A DNA stretch of 64,000 nt from Davidsoniella eucalypti (taxonomy: Eukaryota; Ascomycota; Sordariomycetes; Microascales; Ceratocystidaceae), in assembly GCA_004009845.1 (NCBI GenBank), contig RMBW01000038.1, positions 1 to 64,000 on the forward strand, read 5' to 3'. Positions 11,712-24,132 of the stretch are shown here, in pieces. Made by a program: the position numbers and the translations under genes. The notes beneath the pieces are model-generated. The model was not told the origin of the DNA. It did no database searches and saw only the letters and a program-made list of their open reading frames with translations. The stretch's first letter is position 1. Each line of letters opens with the position of its first letter.

Positions 11712-14580
11712 TTAGTACACACGCTTGAAGGGAGGAACCGACTTGCACTCGTTCTCATCTAGGGTGTTTGAGATGACCCTGCGGTACTTGAGCTCGACCT
11801 CGCCGTGAGGCTTCTGCCACGATAGAGTGTGCTTCATCCAGTTCTTGTCATCACGGTCGGGGTAATCTTCACGGGCGTGAGCACCACGAGACTCCTTGCG
11901 GTTAACAGCTGAGGTGGCGGTTTGGACACTATGTCATCAGTTGTGATTAGTATTATTACACCATATTCGAATCGGATACATGGACTTTAACTTACGCGCA
12001 AGTCAGCAGGTTACGTAGCTCCAAAGTCTCGATAAGATCACTGTTCCAGATCATAGAGCGATCCTCGATACCCACCTTGGCAAAGCTCTGGTCAACTTCA
12101 TTGACACGGCGGACGCCGTCCTCTAGAGACTCCTGAGTACGGAAGACACTGACATCAGTCTGCATAACCTTCTGCATGGCCAAACGGATATCGGCAGTGC
12201 GGTGGGGACCGCTGGCGGTGCGGATCTTGTCGAGGTCCTCAATGGACTGTGAGCCGGCATCGGCAGAAGTAGGCTTGAGAGGAGCACCGGGAGTGAACTT
12301 GTCGCGGATGTCGTGAGCGACGGCACGACCGAAAACGACCAGATCCAGCAGAGAGTTGGCACCTAGACGGTTGGCACCGTGAACGGAGACACTGGCAACC
12401 TCACCACAGGCGTATAAACCAGGAACAACAACATCTTCACCCTTCTCGTTAATGGTTAGAGCCTCGCCAGTCCAGCGAGTGGGAATACCACCCATGTTGT
12501 AGTGGACAGTGGGCAGAATAGGAATGGGCTGCTTGCGAACATCGACGCCAGCGAAGATACTAGCAGTCTCAGAGATACCGGGCAGACGCTCAGCCAAAAC
12601 TTCAGCGGGCAGATGGCTTAGCTGTAGGAACATGTGGTCCTTTTCAGCACCGACACCACGGCCCTCACGAATCTCAAGAGTGATGGAACGAGAAACAACG
12701 TCACGAGAAGCAAGATCCTTGGCAGTAGGGGCGTAACGCTCCATAAAACGCTCACCCTCGGCGTTTAGCAGGTAACCACCCTCACCACGAGCACCCTCGG
12801 TGATCAGGCAACCGGCACCGTAGATACCAGTGGGGTGGAACTGGACGAACTCGAGATCCTGCTGGGGCAGACCGGCACGAGACACCATAGCGTTACCGTC
12901 ACCGGTGCAAGTGTGGGCAGAGGTGCAAGAGAAGTAAGCACGTCCGTAACCACCGGTAGCCAGAACGGTGTTGTTGGCGAAGAAGCGATGCAGGGTACCA
13001 TCTTCCTGGTTCATGGCGATGATGCCACGGCACTCACCGTCCTCCATGATGAGATCCAAGGCAAAGTACTCGATGAAGTAGTTGGTGTTATGGCGTAGGG
13101 ACTGGCCGTAGAGAGTGTGAAGCAGGGCGTGGCCGGTACGGTCAGCGGCAGCGCATGTGCGGTATGCTTGACCACCCTTGCCGAATTTCTGAGACTGACC
13201 ACCGAAAGCACGCTGGTAACTATTGTAGATGTTAGTGGAATGTTAAAAAACAGATATTGCGTCGAAACTTAGGGCAAAGACTTACATCTTGCCATCCTCA
13301 GTACGCGAGAAGGGGCAACCGTAGTTCTCAAGCTCGATAATCGAGTGAGGCGCCTCACGAGTCATGTAGTGGATGGCGTCTTGGTCACCTAGCCAGTCGG
13401 AACCCTTGACGGTATCGTACATGTGCCACCGCCAATCATCCTCGTGCATGTTACCGAGGGCAGCGTTGATACCACCCTGGGCGGCTACAGTGTGAGAACG
13501 AGTAGGGAACAGCTTGGAGATGCAAGCGGTTTTGAAGCCGGCCTCAGCTAGACCGAAGGCAGCACGGAGACCAGCGCCACCGGCACCGACGACAACGGCA
13601 TCGTACTCGTGGTCCTAAGCAGAGTGATAGAACGGTCAGTCGTATGTTGCGCAAGAGCGTCAAGATATGAAGGTGGTTGTGTATATGTGATAGCCGAATG
13701 TCAAGCGGACAGTCCCGGAAGTTCGGCATTGGGTAGGTGAAGCCTCGGAGGCTAGATAGCATGTGAAATATGGAGGATATTGATACGTACGATGACGGAG
13801 TACTTGTTGCCGACGTAGGGAGCAGCCTCCTTGGCACGGAGAGGGCTGTTAGCGAAGATGCGCGCTATTTGAGAGGTGGTTAGACTTTGCTATTATTGTT
13901 ATGGGCATGGCCGGATATATGTGACGAAGTCGTGGATATTTGATGTAGGAAGACATGTGAAATCGAGACCATAGATTGACGCAAGGCCACTCTCGAGGAA
14001 TTGGATCTGGTGACGGCTTACCAGCACTGCGTGTGGAAGAGAACGGGCGAGCAAAAGATCTGGTGGTCTGCTGGAGCTAGATATAGAGAAAGACATAGTC
14101 AGCACACTGTCTTAGGCCATGAAGTTACAGCGCGGTGGTAACATTGCAATGCAGACGCTATGTATTCCGAGCTGCAATGGACAGCCAATGGGCTTGGAGG
14201 GTCGTGATCAGGGCGGCGATAATAGATAGGATGGCTACTATTTGGCGTCTGACGATCTTGAGGACGGCTAATGTTGTCATCCTACCCTACGAAGCTCTGA
14301 GACCATCGACAACGTCTTGCTTTGCCATATACGGGGGTTTCGCAAGCCGACAAGAGGCCCCGCGAAGATTCAGCGCATGCAAGTCGTGTAGTTTTTGCGC
14401 CAATTAGAGGCGACGGCTATGAGACGGAGCTATCCACTGTCATGTCGAGAAAGCTACATGTTGTAGGGATAGGAAGACGCCGAGTTGCAATATTCGGACC
14501 GTTGGACAGGGACGAGAGAATTGGAAAATACTCACACTAGAAGCGGCGGCAAGCCGTCTAAAGGCCATTGTTGATGCCAT
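11712..14580 (-). CDS. SDH1: Succinate dehydrogenase flavoprotein subunit, mitochondrial (647 aa)
   Basis: Exons on the minus strand: 14580-14536, 14076-14022, 13864-13791, 13614-13286, 13219-11996 and 11928-11712 (1944 nt, 647 aa). It oxidises succinate to fumarate in the mitochondrial matrix as part of respiratory complex II and the TCA cycle. The first 40 or so residues (MASTMAFRRLAAASS, then RSFARPFSSTRSA) are a typical Arg/Ser-rich import presequence. The FAD-binding GAGGAGLRAAFG is at about 68-79. His99 in TRSHTVAAQGG is the expected covalent FAD site. HPTGIYGAGCLITEGARGEG carries the substrate and catalytic Arg region. The C-terminus ends CKSVPPFKRVY. Intron 1, within the presequence, is 459 nt, much longer than the other introns of 66, 67, 74 or so up to 176 and 157 nt. 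All junctions keep frame and use GT-AG ends. The identification is secure. Confidence 0.97.
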
Positions 14581-16099
14581 TATGGTGGAAGATGTTCGGG
14601 TTTCAACGGTATATGTGCGTTGTTGTGTGTTGATATTACGTGAGCAAGCGAATATGAGTAGAAGAAGATGTCAGAATTATCAGCTTCTTTCTGCTTCTGC
14701 TTTGCCTCTTGGCCTGCAAGCAGAATCGGATCGACAAAAGAAAATCCGAGAATGAAAATGCCAGTAGAATCAAGCCCACCCTCAGAAATGGAAAAGGGTA
14801 TCAGGTTAAACAAGAAATTGAAGAATATTCCGACGACACGAAAGGTTGGGAATTGATGGCTTGATTTTTGTTAATTCTTCGAACCAATAGAAAAATGTCA
14901 GAGAGAAATAAAGAAGGGAGGGAAAATAGAGGAATATTTCGACTCTGGCCCAAGAGCAGCTAAAAATCGGAGACCGGGAGACGAGACGAAAATAGAAGAC
15001 TTTGATGTTCTTTTTACTAGAAGGACGAAAATTGAACGTAGACTGTCCATCTTTTTTGGGGAAGACAGTCTATATATTGTATGACATGATGGTCCCTTCA
15101 ACTACACTCGATATCTGTCAATTTTTCTACAATTCACTCCAGTCATAGGCAGGTAGGCCAGTAGAATGACGAACATATCTTTTCTTACAATATTCGACCA
15201 TCGAATAATCCAACTAAAAGCCAAGCATCTTAACTTCCCTTGACCTTATACAAAAGAAAGAACTGGGAGAAGGATTTCCCAAAAGGCAGGCCAATTGAGA
15301 GCTTGAGTGGGGCGCTCTCATACCCACTAAAGCCGTTCCTTGCCAGCCAATCACAGCACTCTTGATTAGGTCTGATGTCTGCATGATTAGCCGAGCTCTG
15401 CCGAGGCATGTTCAGCCACAAGTTCAATGACTTATGCCTGAGACCGACCGGAACGGAGCGGAAAGATGTGGCGTTTTTTATTATTCTACTGTCTTGGGCT
15501 TCTCTATTCTTTCTCTTTGGCTTTTTGCTCTATTTAATAGCTTAGCACCGAAATCTAGAATTATGGCAGCATCATAAATTCATCTTGACCGTGCATATCT
15601 TGGCTTTTCTCTTCCCGATCTTTTTTCCCGGGCCGTTGGTCTTGTGTTGTAAGTGACATTAGTGATTTGTTTGTGTGACATGTGCTTTCTTGCCTCATTT
15701 ATTGTATTTCCTATACGAATAACATCTTTGAAAGATAATAATAGAACATTAGCACTATAGCTGGTTTTTTACTCAACAAACCTTATAATTATCCATGCTT
15801 CTCTTGAACCCTATCGCGTACTCGTTTCTCACCATGCTCACATGACCCTACCAATTCTCACGATAGCCAAAATATCTTATTCTATTTCTCCCTATCTGGC
15901 CCTCCTTCCGCTCACATCCACCCGCGTGACCGGAAACTTGAACATCGAGATCCATTTCTGTTTCTTCTTTATCTTCGTTGTTTATCCAAGCAAGGATGAG
16001 CCAGACAATTTGACTAATATAACACAAGATGGCTGCGCTCCGCTTCGTGTATGGATGCAGCTAGAAACAGTCTACGGTAAAACTCGGTTACAATTAAGG

Positions 16100-16129
16100 A
16101 AAGGCAAAGGCAAAGGCAAAGGCAAAGGC
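16100..16129 (+). repeat. Hexanucleotide tandem repeat (AAAGGC)5
   Basis: Five perfect head-to-tail copies of AAAGGC, followed by an imperfect sixth. A simple minisatellite of the kind that varies in length between strains. It lies in an intergenic region. Confidence 0.95.
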
Positions 16130-16503
16130 AAAAGGAACGTGGAGCCCCAAGGAAAATGTTAATACTGAAAATGTACCATAAGAGTACCTTGATTCACCAA
16201 AGTCACAACGTTTAGCTATGATCTTTACATATGTACATGATACATACATCATCATGTATTGCCAAAACAGCTCTAAACCTTCTCATTTATGATGGATCTA
16301 GTTCACTTATTCAGAGGGATGTAGGAAGGTTCCATACCATTGGAGGTATACCGACAGCAAGCATAGCGATAGTTACAGTATCGAGGCACCTTAACTTGTT
16401 TCCAGTCTTTGTTACCCCATACTTTTTAAATGCAGGCCCTGACTTTTCCCTACATACCTATATAAATCTGTATATTCTACTCTTTACTACTTCTTGATCT
16501 CCC

Positions 16504-16560
16504 TTAGTGTCAGTTACTCGGATTATGGGGGGGACCCGTGGGGTTCACTAATGACACTAA
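16504..16560. repeat. 9-bp inverted repeat flanking a G-rich loop
   Basis: TTAGTGTCA at 16504-16512 is the exact reverse complement of TGACACTAA at 16552-16560. The 39-nt loop contains a run of seven G and a CCCGTGGGG core. It lies about 370 bp downstream of the PX-protein stop codon. It could be a transcript 3'-end hairpin, a factor-binding palindrome, or chance. Confidence 0.6.
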
Positions 16561-16931
16561 TAAGTTGATCAAACATAACAGGCCAATCAAATGGTACCTG
16601 ATTTAACCAAGGCGATGTATATGTGTGATGTGAGATGGATGAGCTTCATATTGAAAAAAAATGTGTATCTGAATCCCGTAACGACGCTGAGGTATTTCCT
16701 TTTCCAGTAGACTAACAGCATACTAAACAAAAAATAATGATTGAGAAAAAACAACAATGACCTAAAACAAAAATAAATATAAAAGAGACGTGTAGTGAAA
16801 TTGTTCCAAATATCAGAAATCTAAACGTCATGAGAGCCTATTAAGGCGCATGCCAATGATGAAAGAGACTTATGTTCAAACATATAAAGTCCTCATTTCC
16901 ATCTTTCTTTTACTGTTTCCAACCTGCCATC

Positions 16932-19900
16932 TTACTCGGCAAGGACGCTACGAAGCATAGCATTGAAGTTCTCCTTCAGCTTATGCACTTCGGAAACTAC
17001 CGGTTTTTCTGGTTCGCCCGCAGTTCTGCGTAGACGGTCCTGTCTCTTTGCCCGACGGTTGCGCTCAGCCTCGATGGGATCAAGCTCATCTTCTTCCTCC
17101 GCATCGTTATCACTGTCTGAGCCGTCATCGTTGACATCAGCAAGACAGTCCATATCAACACCGAAATCTATCCCGCTCAGACCAGAGGTCAGGGTATCGA
17201 AGCCACCGGAGCCCATAGGAGCTGTCTCGGCTGCCATCTTCTGTCGCGTCTTGTCCTGGTGCCACTTCTTGCGCGCCTCTTGCCATGAAATCAGATCACC
17301 GATCTCTTTCACGGCCTCTTCCTTGTTGAAGTCAGGAGAGAAGGACGCGCCTTCGAATAGAGCATTGATGTCTAGAGAGCCGTTCGTGGGACCCTTGCGC
17401 AGGAATTCGAGGATATTTTCGATCCAACCCATGAGCTGCGTGAATAGTCCATTATCGTGGATGTGAACCTCGTGCACAAACTTGTAGAAATTGTCTTCAT
17501 GACGTTGGCATAGGTCAATGAAGGCCTGGACAGTTTGGTTAGGGTCAGCTGAGACGTCTTGCTCTTGACACTTCTCGACGACTTGGATCATGTCATCAAC
17601 GAAGTGGGCAAAGTCGGTAACACTGTTGTACACATTTGCCGCCTTGTAAACTCGGACCAATGGCTCGTAGAAGATCGTAAACAGGTCTCGGAATAGCTGT
17701 AGCGTGACAGGCTCCTCGATTAGTCGGAGCATCATCGACTTGTCGTGCTGGCGTGTGCACAGCTTGAGGAGCTGCTTCATATAAGAAAATAGCTGGGCGT
17801 TGGCTTTCTGAGTTTCGTCATCAAGCACGCTTTCCACTGCTAGCATGAAAGCGTTCTGGGCTTGTCCGAGGCGGGTTTTTTGGGCAGTCGTTAGAGAAGG
17901 GCCTTGTAGGTGTGGTGACTTGGCAATAGCTATAATGAGATCTTCTGACTTCGCCTCCTCGCGAATCTTGTTCTTGATGGTGTCGTCGGCCTGAGTGTAA
18001 TCCTTGATTTTACCAACTAGGACATCATCCTCAATTTTCTCGGATAGAGTGTCAATAGATGATTGGAAGGCCTTGATGCCATCGTGCAAAGTCAAAGAAA
18101 AGATGCGCTGCATAAGCGATCTGGTTCCAAACGGTTGCGCTAGGAATACGTCCAACACACTGGACATGACCGCCGCTGGGTTTGCTATTCTGATGACATT
18201 CTTGAGTACAGTGTATGGAATCAACGAGTGAATTCGTTTGGCTTGAGCAAATAATTCGGGCGAGTTATCCTCAGCTAGGAATAGGTGGTAGATGGTAGCA
18301 GCCACTTCGATTCGGAGCCATTCGGCAAACTTGCGATACTGAGTGCTGAGATCTGCAATGTTATCTTTATCTTTAATTTCCTGGAATAGTTTGGTAAGAC
18401 CATTGTGCTCAACAATGTCCTGGCGGAACCTGCACGGGTGATGGTTAGTACCAAAAAGGGAAAACTATGAAGATAATAGTAAGGGAATCTTTTGTAAACT
18501 TACTTCTCCATATACTCGTCAAGGTCAGCGGCTCTCTTGCGAGCAACCTCGTAGAATTGCTTCTGCTCTTCAACACGCTTCTCATCCATGAACTTGCGGC
18601 GCGCAATGTCCGCTTCATCCTCGTCTCGTAACTGGATAGGGTTGTAGGTGAGGAAATGCATCATTGAGTTGCTCTGAGAGATTTGGGGGTTCTGCAACAG
18701 TGACCGCAGGAATGCTCTCAAAGATATTCTCTGGGTCTCGCGGTTTAAGGTGAAGGTCTGTTCTTCTTGCTTTGAGGATAAGGAAGACAATGGGCTAGCC
18801 AATGGGCTTCTCAGGGCATCAAATGAAGACCGTGGTGATGTTCCCTTTGAGAAGCGCGAGACATTAGAGCCAGCACGGCGATGACCCTTGGAAGAGTCGG
18901 ACACGATGGTGCGCGAACTAGTTGATGGCACCTTAAGTGTTGGGCTCTGCAGGTCGCCCTTGCTTCCATTGCTATTGGCGGCGGCAACATTGAGGTGAGA
19001 GAAAGCAGTTGACGCAGATGATATCGACGACGAGTCGTCCTGGCTGCCGCTAAAGTTGAAGAGGCCAGTGGCAACGGAGTCTGATTTGTTCTTGCGGGGC
19101 ACATTAGGCAGGACACGGCCGGGTTGCTCCAGGCGTAGCTTATGGTGCATACGGCTGAAGTCGCCATAACGGCGGGCGACATAGACGGCGTGGTTGTCGC
19201 CTTTCCGCTGTACGCGAAGGATGAATTCCTATGTTGGTGATGCAGTTAGCTAGACTGTGCTAGAAGCAGTGCTTTAAACAATGCTGTTATTAGTACTATA
19301 GCTTGCACTATGCAATTAAGACCCTTGCGTCATTGCGTGACAGTGCCAAAACGCAAGAGCACCCTAGCGTTGGCGTCACAGGTTGTGTGGCGTAGCATTT
19401 AAACAGACACTGAGACTGAATATTGCCACACATGCGGGCACAACTTTGAGAGGCAGAAATAACTGCAGGCCACTTTTATAGAGCCAACCAGCTTAAAAAG
19501 ACAAGAATGGGATTTCAAACTTACTGCGTGCTTGTGCTGGCGGATGTTGCGTCTCATAGAAATCATGCGCACACCGGCAACATTGACGTCCCAACCGTTG
19601 ATATAGTTGCCCTCGGGGATAGTGTGCATGACACCAGTGTCGATGGCATTGCTATCGACAATTTCCATTTCCGAGAAGCGAATGCGCTCTTCAAACCCTG
19701 ACGAGGTTCCTACACCAGACACCATCATCAGCTCGATCAGCTTGGTGAACTTGGCGGCCAATTTTCGGCGCTTGGTTTCCTCAAGGCGGTCTTCAGATGA
19801 CGAAATGCTTTTGCTGGCAAACGACTCTAGGAACTAAATATAGGTTGGAGAGTTAGCTGTCGGGCCTTTAGACATTAGTGCAAGGTGTATGTTCATGTGT

Positions 19901-20580
19901 GCAATTCCACCATAAAGTATATGCCCCTTGCATAAGTGATAGGTAACGAGCGGGCCGTTACAATGCAATAGAGAAAACCGGTTGTACGTACCACTTGTAG
20001 CTTGTCCTGCCAGAACTCCTTCTCGCGTGCCTTGTCGAGGAAGGGGAAGTCGCGGATGTGGTGCACGAATATGTAGCGCAGAATGGGTAGTTCGGAGTCG
20101 AGCGGCGAGACCTCGCCATATTCTGACTTGAATGGAGCACCGAAGCGGCGTAATGCAGTGGGGGAATTGAGCTCATTGATCTCGGCCTTGACCTGCTCCG
20201 ACATAAGCTCGCGCTTGAGATCTGCTTTGGTGTTAGTAGCTGTAGACTTGGTAGCACAGTACACTGGCTACACGACAGAGATATATATGGCTTGGTGCAC
20301 ACCAAGAGCGAGACTTACAGTGTTCTTGCTTGCCAGTGAGCAGACGCCCAGCCTGCATATCTGGCGCTAGGCTGGGTGTGGCCGAAACGTATGGTGTAGC
20401 TTCGGTGGTCGAGACGGACGACGAGGCGGCCGAGAGGTCATCTGAGGTTTCAAGCAGCGGCGCGGAGCGGGGGACGTTGGCGCCCGACAGGGCAGAATCG
20501 GGCCTGGAATCGATGCCAGACATGGCTGGTTCGTGTCGGTCTACAGCAGCTAGCGTTGGTGGTTGTGAGGATGCGACCAT
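16932..20580 (-). CDS. PX domain protein with PXB and DUF3818 regions (YPR097W/Lec1 family, 1008 aa)
   Basis: Exons on the minus strand: 20580-20319, 20224-19992, 19833-19525, 19228-18504 and 18429-16932 (3027 nt). Domain order matches the fungal YPR097W family. A disordered N-terminus of about 87 aa is followed by the PX-associated PXB helical region (from about 88, with ELNSPTALRRFGAPF and FLDKAREKEFWQDKLQV). The phosphoinositide-binding PX domain (about 205-300) contains RRYGDFSRMHHKL at about 287-299. A Ser-rich insertion splits the PX region. The large C-terminal DUF3818 region covers roughly 500-1008 and ends in an acidic stretch and a basic tail. The yeast family member binds phosphoinositides and has been linked to membrane lipid handling, so peripheral membrane action is likely. 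The start at 20580 gives a normal N-terminus; an in-frame ATG at 20661 is possible but adds a promoter-like segment. All four junctions keep frame. Confidence 0.92.
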
Positions 20581-23500
20581 GGCTCTGAAATGTGGATGCG
20601 GGAGGATATATGGTAGAGAGAGAGTTAGGTGCCAAGCTTCGGATATAGCTAGCGATGGCAAAGGAGATAATGAATCACTAAGCCGAGTCTCGCAGTGCGA
20701 TGTGACGGTGCTGAAATATCAGAACGTCGTAGAGAAGCTTGGTTCCAGTCGGTCGATGGAGCAGACGGAGTCGGGGATTAGAGTCCCGACACAAGGCTTC
20801 CTAGTCCCAGCGGATAGGATGGTGAAGCTAAGTTTGATACTAGTAGCAGTTGAGCAGATTTTGAAGACTGAGTTGTGGGCCGTCAATGAAGTTATTGAAG
20901 AAAAGCAGAGATCCAGTTCGAGATTGTGAGCGTTAGGACTAGTGGCTCTGTGTCGATTTGAAAGTTAGGCGTTTAGGCCAATGCTGGGGATTGGCTTATT
21001 GCGGCGATGGTGACCTAGTAAGGGTGCCAAAGGGAGCCTATTCTTGAATCTGTGTCGTCGAGTATGCGATGAACGAATAGGAACGTGGACGAAAGCAGCT
21101 GTTAATTGCAAGAGATAGATAGAATGGGATGCAGAAATAGGGAGATAAACACAAAAGAAGAAGAAGTCTTGATTGATAGGCCAAGCGATGATGATGCAGA
21201 CGGCGCCGCCGATTGTTGGGGAATGCTTGAATACAAATAGATACAAACATAAAAGACTAAACTAAACTTATTATCAGTATCATGGGCAAAGCATAAACAA
21301 AAGCCGAAGCGGTACAGGTAGCTAAATAGAGCCAAGAAACGGGGCTCCAACTAGCGCTAGAAGCTCAGAGCTCCGCCTATATTTGCTTCGCTAGGGGCGG
21401 GGCGCAGGGGGGCCGCTTACAGGGCGTTTAACTAGCTTCACCTGCCGCAAGTACAGGCGGTCGAGGTACTGAAAAAAGCCCACCAACCAGCATTCAAAAT
21501 AGTGTAAACATACTACATACATATAGCCTCAGTGGCTACAAGATACATAGATTGATGACGACACCTCACCGGGGTTGATGCTTATGACACAAACCAAAGG
21601 CAAAAGGATCCCGCAGACCAAGCATCCTTTGTCTAACTAACAAACTTTGCAGTCCCCAACTACCACTGCTTCGCCTGCTTTACTACGCTACAGGCCGGGT
21701 AATCGGCCACATTTTGCTTCTGGTCTGAACTCGTTACCAGCCGGCCGCTATCCGATCTTAGCTTCTGCGTCTAAGCTTCTCGATCCCAAAGAATGCCTAG
21801 CAGGCTCATTCTCTTCTGTTCGGCGCCAAGACCATTTATCATGCTGCCACTATGGCTGGACAATCTCGTGCCATTGCACATATGTATGTAGCCAACTTCT
21901 TCTTGATCTACCGCAGCCTTTAGAGCACTGTAGTGTTACCCACCAACATTTACTGCAACACCGTCATAAGCCTTCAGGAACTGGCGAACTGTTGCTTGCT
22001 ATCGAGACGGGCTATGCTTGGAACAAAACGTAGACAAGGATTGCTCAAATGTCCAGGCAAAGCACAGCGGCAGAAGTACTGCAACTATGTATCACCTGTA
22101 GATGCCTAGTTTTCTACCGTTGTGGGATTCTGGATTTAGTGGCTCAGCTTTCTCAATCGTAGGCCTTTAGAAGCCCCGAGGCCTCGAATTCAAGACTTCG
22201 TAAAGACAGTTGACAACTTTATACATACATGTGTTCTAATATACGCTGTATACGAAGAAAGGAAGGAGAATATAGGCAAAAAGGACAACAAAAGAATGAG
22301 AGAACGAGAAAAAAAGCACGTGATCTGCAGTCTACTGTTCGTCAAAGTGAACCTTGGAAGACGGGCTGTTGTTACCGTCGCTTCCACTCTAACGCTAAAA
22401 AAGTATGCCATGGCTTTTGGGAAGACACAGAGAAGGAAAAAAACAAGACGTATGTAGGCCTAAGACAATAAGACGAGACAAGATGACAATATAGGGCCGC
22501 TCAATGGCTCTCTTGGTCCACATCAACTGTCGTACCTAAGCCCAAAGCAACATCGCAAGACCATAGAATCTAGGCCTTTATTGTCTTACTGCTGGCATTA
22601 CTATTTTGCATCCTTCGCTGCAGTCTACCAGTCTACATTTAAGAACTTTGACAAGCGAGCAGGCATCAGAATAAGAAATCCCGTCTGAGAGCTTAGACTA
22701 GTTAGTTGTAAGTTTACTGGCCAAAACTTGAAAGTAACTTTGGCAAGGGGGGCAACCATATACCTCGCACAGACATTTTGGCCTGTCTTGCTTCTCTGCA
22801 AAAAAGCCGGTTGACTAATACAGCCCGCTACTCAACATCATAGTCGTATGTCCGCAATGGTATCGAGTCCAACTCAAGAGACATTATCAAGATGTTCGTG
22901 GAGATCATATCGACAACAAGACAACTGACTAAGTCTCTGTATTCAAGTGAGCGTGTGTCAAATCCCAAAGGTTAGTGACCCAAACACCAACCAACCGTGG
23001 TTGAAACTTGCTAGTTTAGCTTCAGGCGCTACTTATTTGGTGATCAAACAGGGCCGCCTTCATCAACTGACGTTGAAAGCACAACAGATCTTGTTACCCT
23101 TTGGTTGTAATATTACATATGTCCAGACTTATTTGTATACGTAGTATAAAGCTTACTTTAAAATGGCCTCCCACCCTTAACTCACTCACGGTCATAACAC
23201 AAACACATCAAGCCTCATGAACCTAGTCCCTTCTGTCACACATAGACCAGGAGAATAGAATACCGAGACAAGAGGAGAGAAATAAAAAGAATTTGTATTT
23301 CACTGCTCGCTGAATAAAAACACGGCCCAAATCAGTGTTAAGTGTTGCTAGTTATATTGGATCTGGAGATAATATCAATATCACATACTCCACACGAAGA
23401 ACATGAAGAACATCAAGGAGTACGATACTTACGTATGTACACATATATAGTCACAATATATATTTGACAATCGGATCCAAAAGTATATCGATGATCTTTA

Positions 23501-24132
23501 CCTGTAAAGAAATATGGTATTGTCATTCCATGTGCTCGAGTAAACAATTAATTGCATCCGTCCTCGCGAGAGGCCTCTTCCTGCCCGGATCACAGCATTT
23601 GTTTATGCTGACCGTCACAAAGGCTGATACTACCTATTTACATATAGTGAATTGTAGATATGACAAGCCTGCCTGATCTCACGAAGCCTGGCCATACGAT
23701 TAGTTGTATCCACATACTAATATATATAGTAATATGCCAAGTATAGTACACAAGTCAAAATGGCACGATCGTCATTACGCTAGGATTTACCCCTCTCTTC
23801 TTTCACTATAGTTGTACATATACTTTTCTTGCTTTATTATGATACATCATAAGGTCCAATCCTAACACTGTAAATATCAAATGTCCACGTGTGGGAATTA
23901 CAACATCGTGATTTATGGGTTCAAGGAAGAAAAAGACTAGTATTTCGGTCCTTTTAGTCCGCCACGATATAGAGGAAAAGTAAATAAAAAGAAGTAACTA
24001 GATAGAGCGCTATGATGCATATATGATAATGTAGAAGAGAAACAATGACAAACCGGAGAGGTATTTTAAAAATCGAAAAGCTAGTCCAAGATACATGTCG
24101 AATACGATGTATTCATGTTAAAAGATACGTGT
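20581..24132. other. Intergenic 3.5 kb, no gene recognised
   Basis: Upstream region of the PX-protein gene and downstream region of the coiled-coil membrane protein gene. Short open frames (for example 21647-22033 on the plus strand and 20965-21350 on the minus strand) have no recognisable domain or supporting splice structure. A GC-rich patch with a run of G lies at about 21392-21425. No tRNA-like box pairs or transposon ends found. Confidence 0.45.

Larger units (their letters stand above)
14581..16931. other. Intergenic, promoter side of SDH1; repeats only
   Basis: This 2.35-kb gap lies upstream of SDH1 and downstream of the PX-protein gene. It holds a hexanucleotide array (16100-16129) and a 9-bp inverted repeat (16504-16560), listed separately. 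Open frames such as 15842-16162 are short, lack homology and run through the hexamer array, so I do not call them. No RNA gene seen. Confidence 0.5.
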
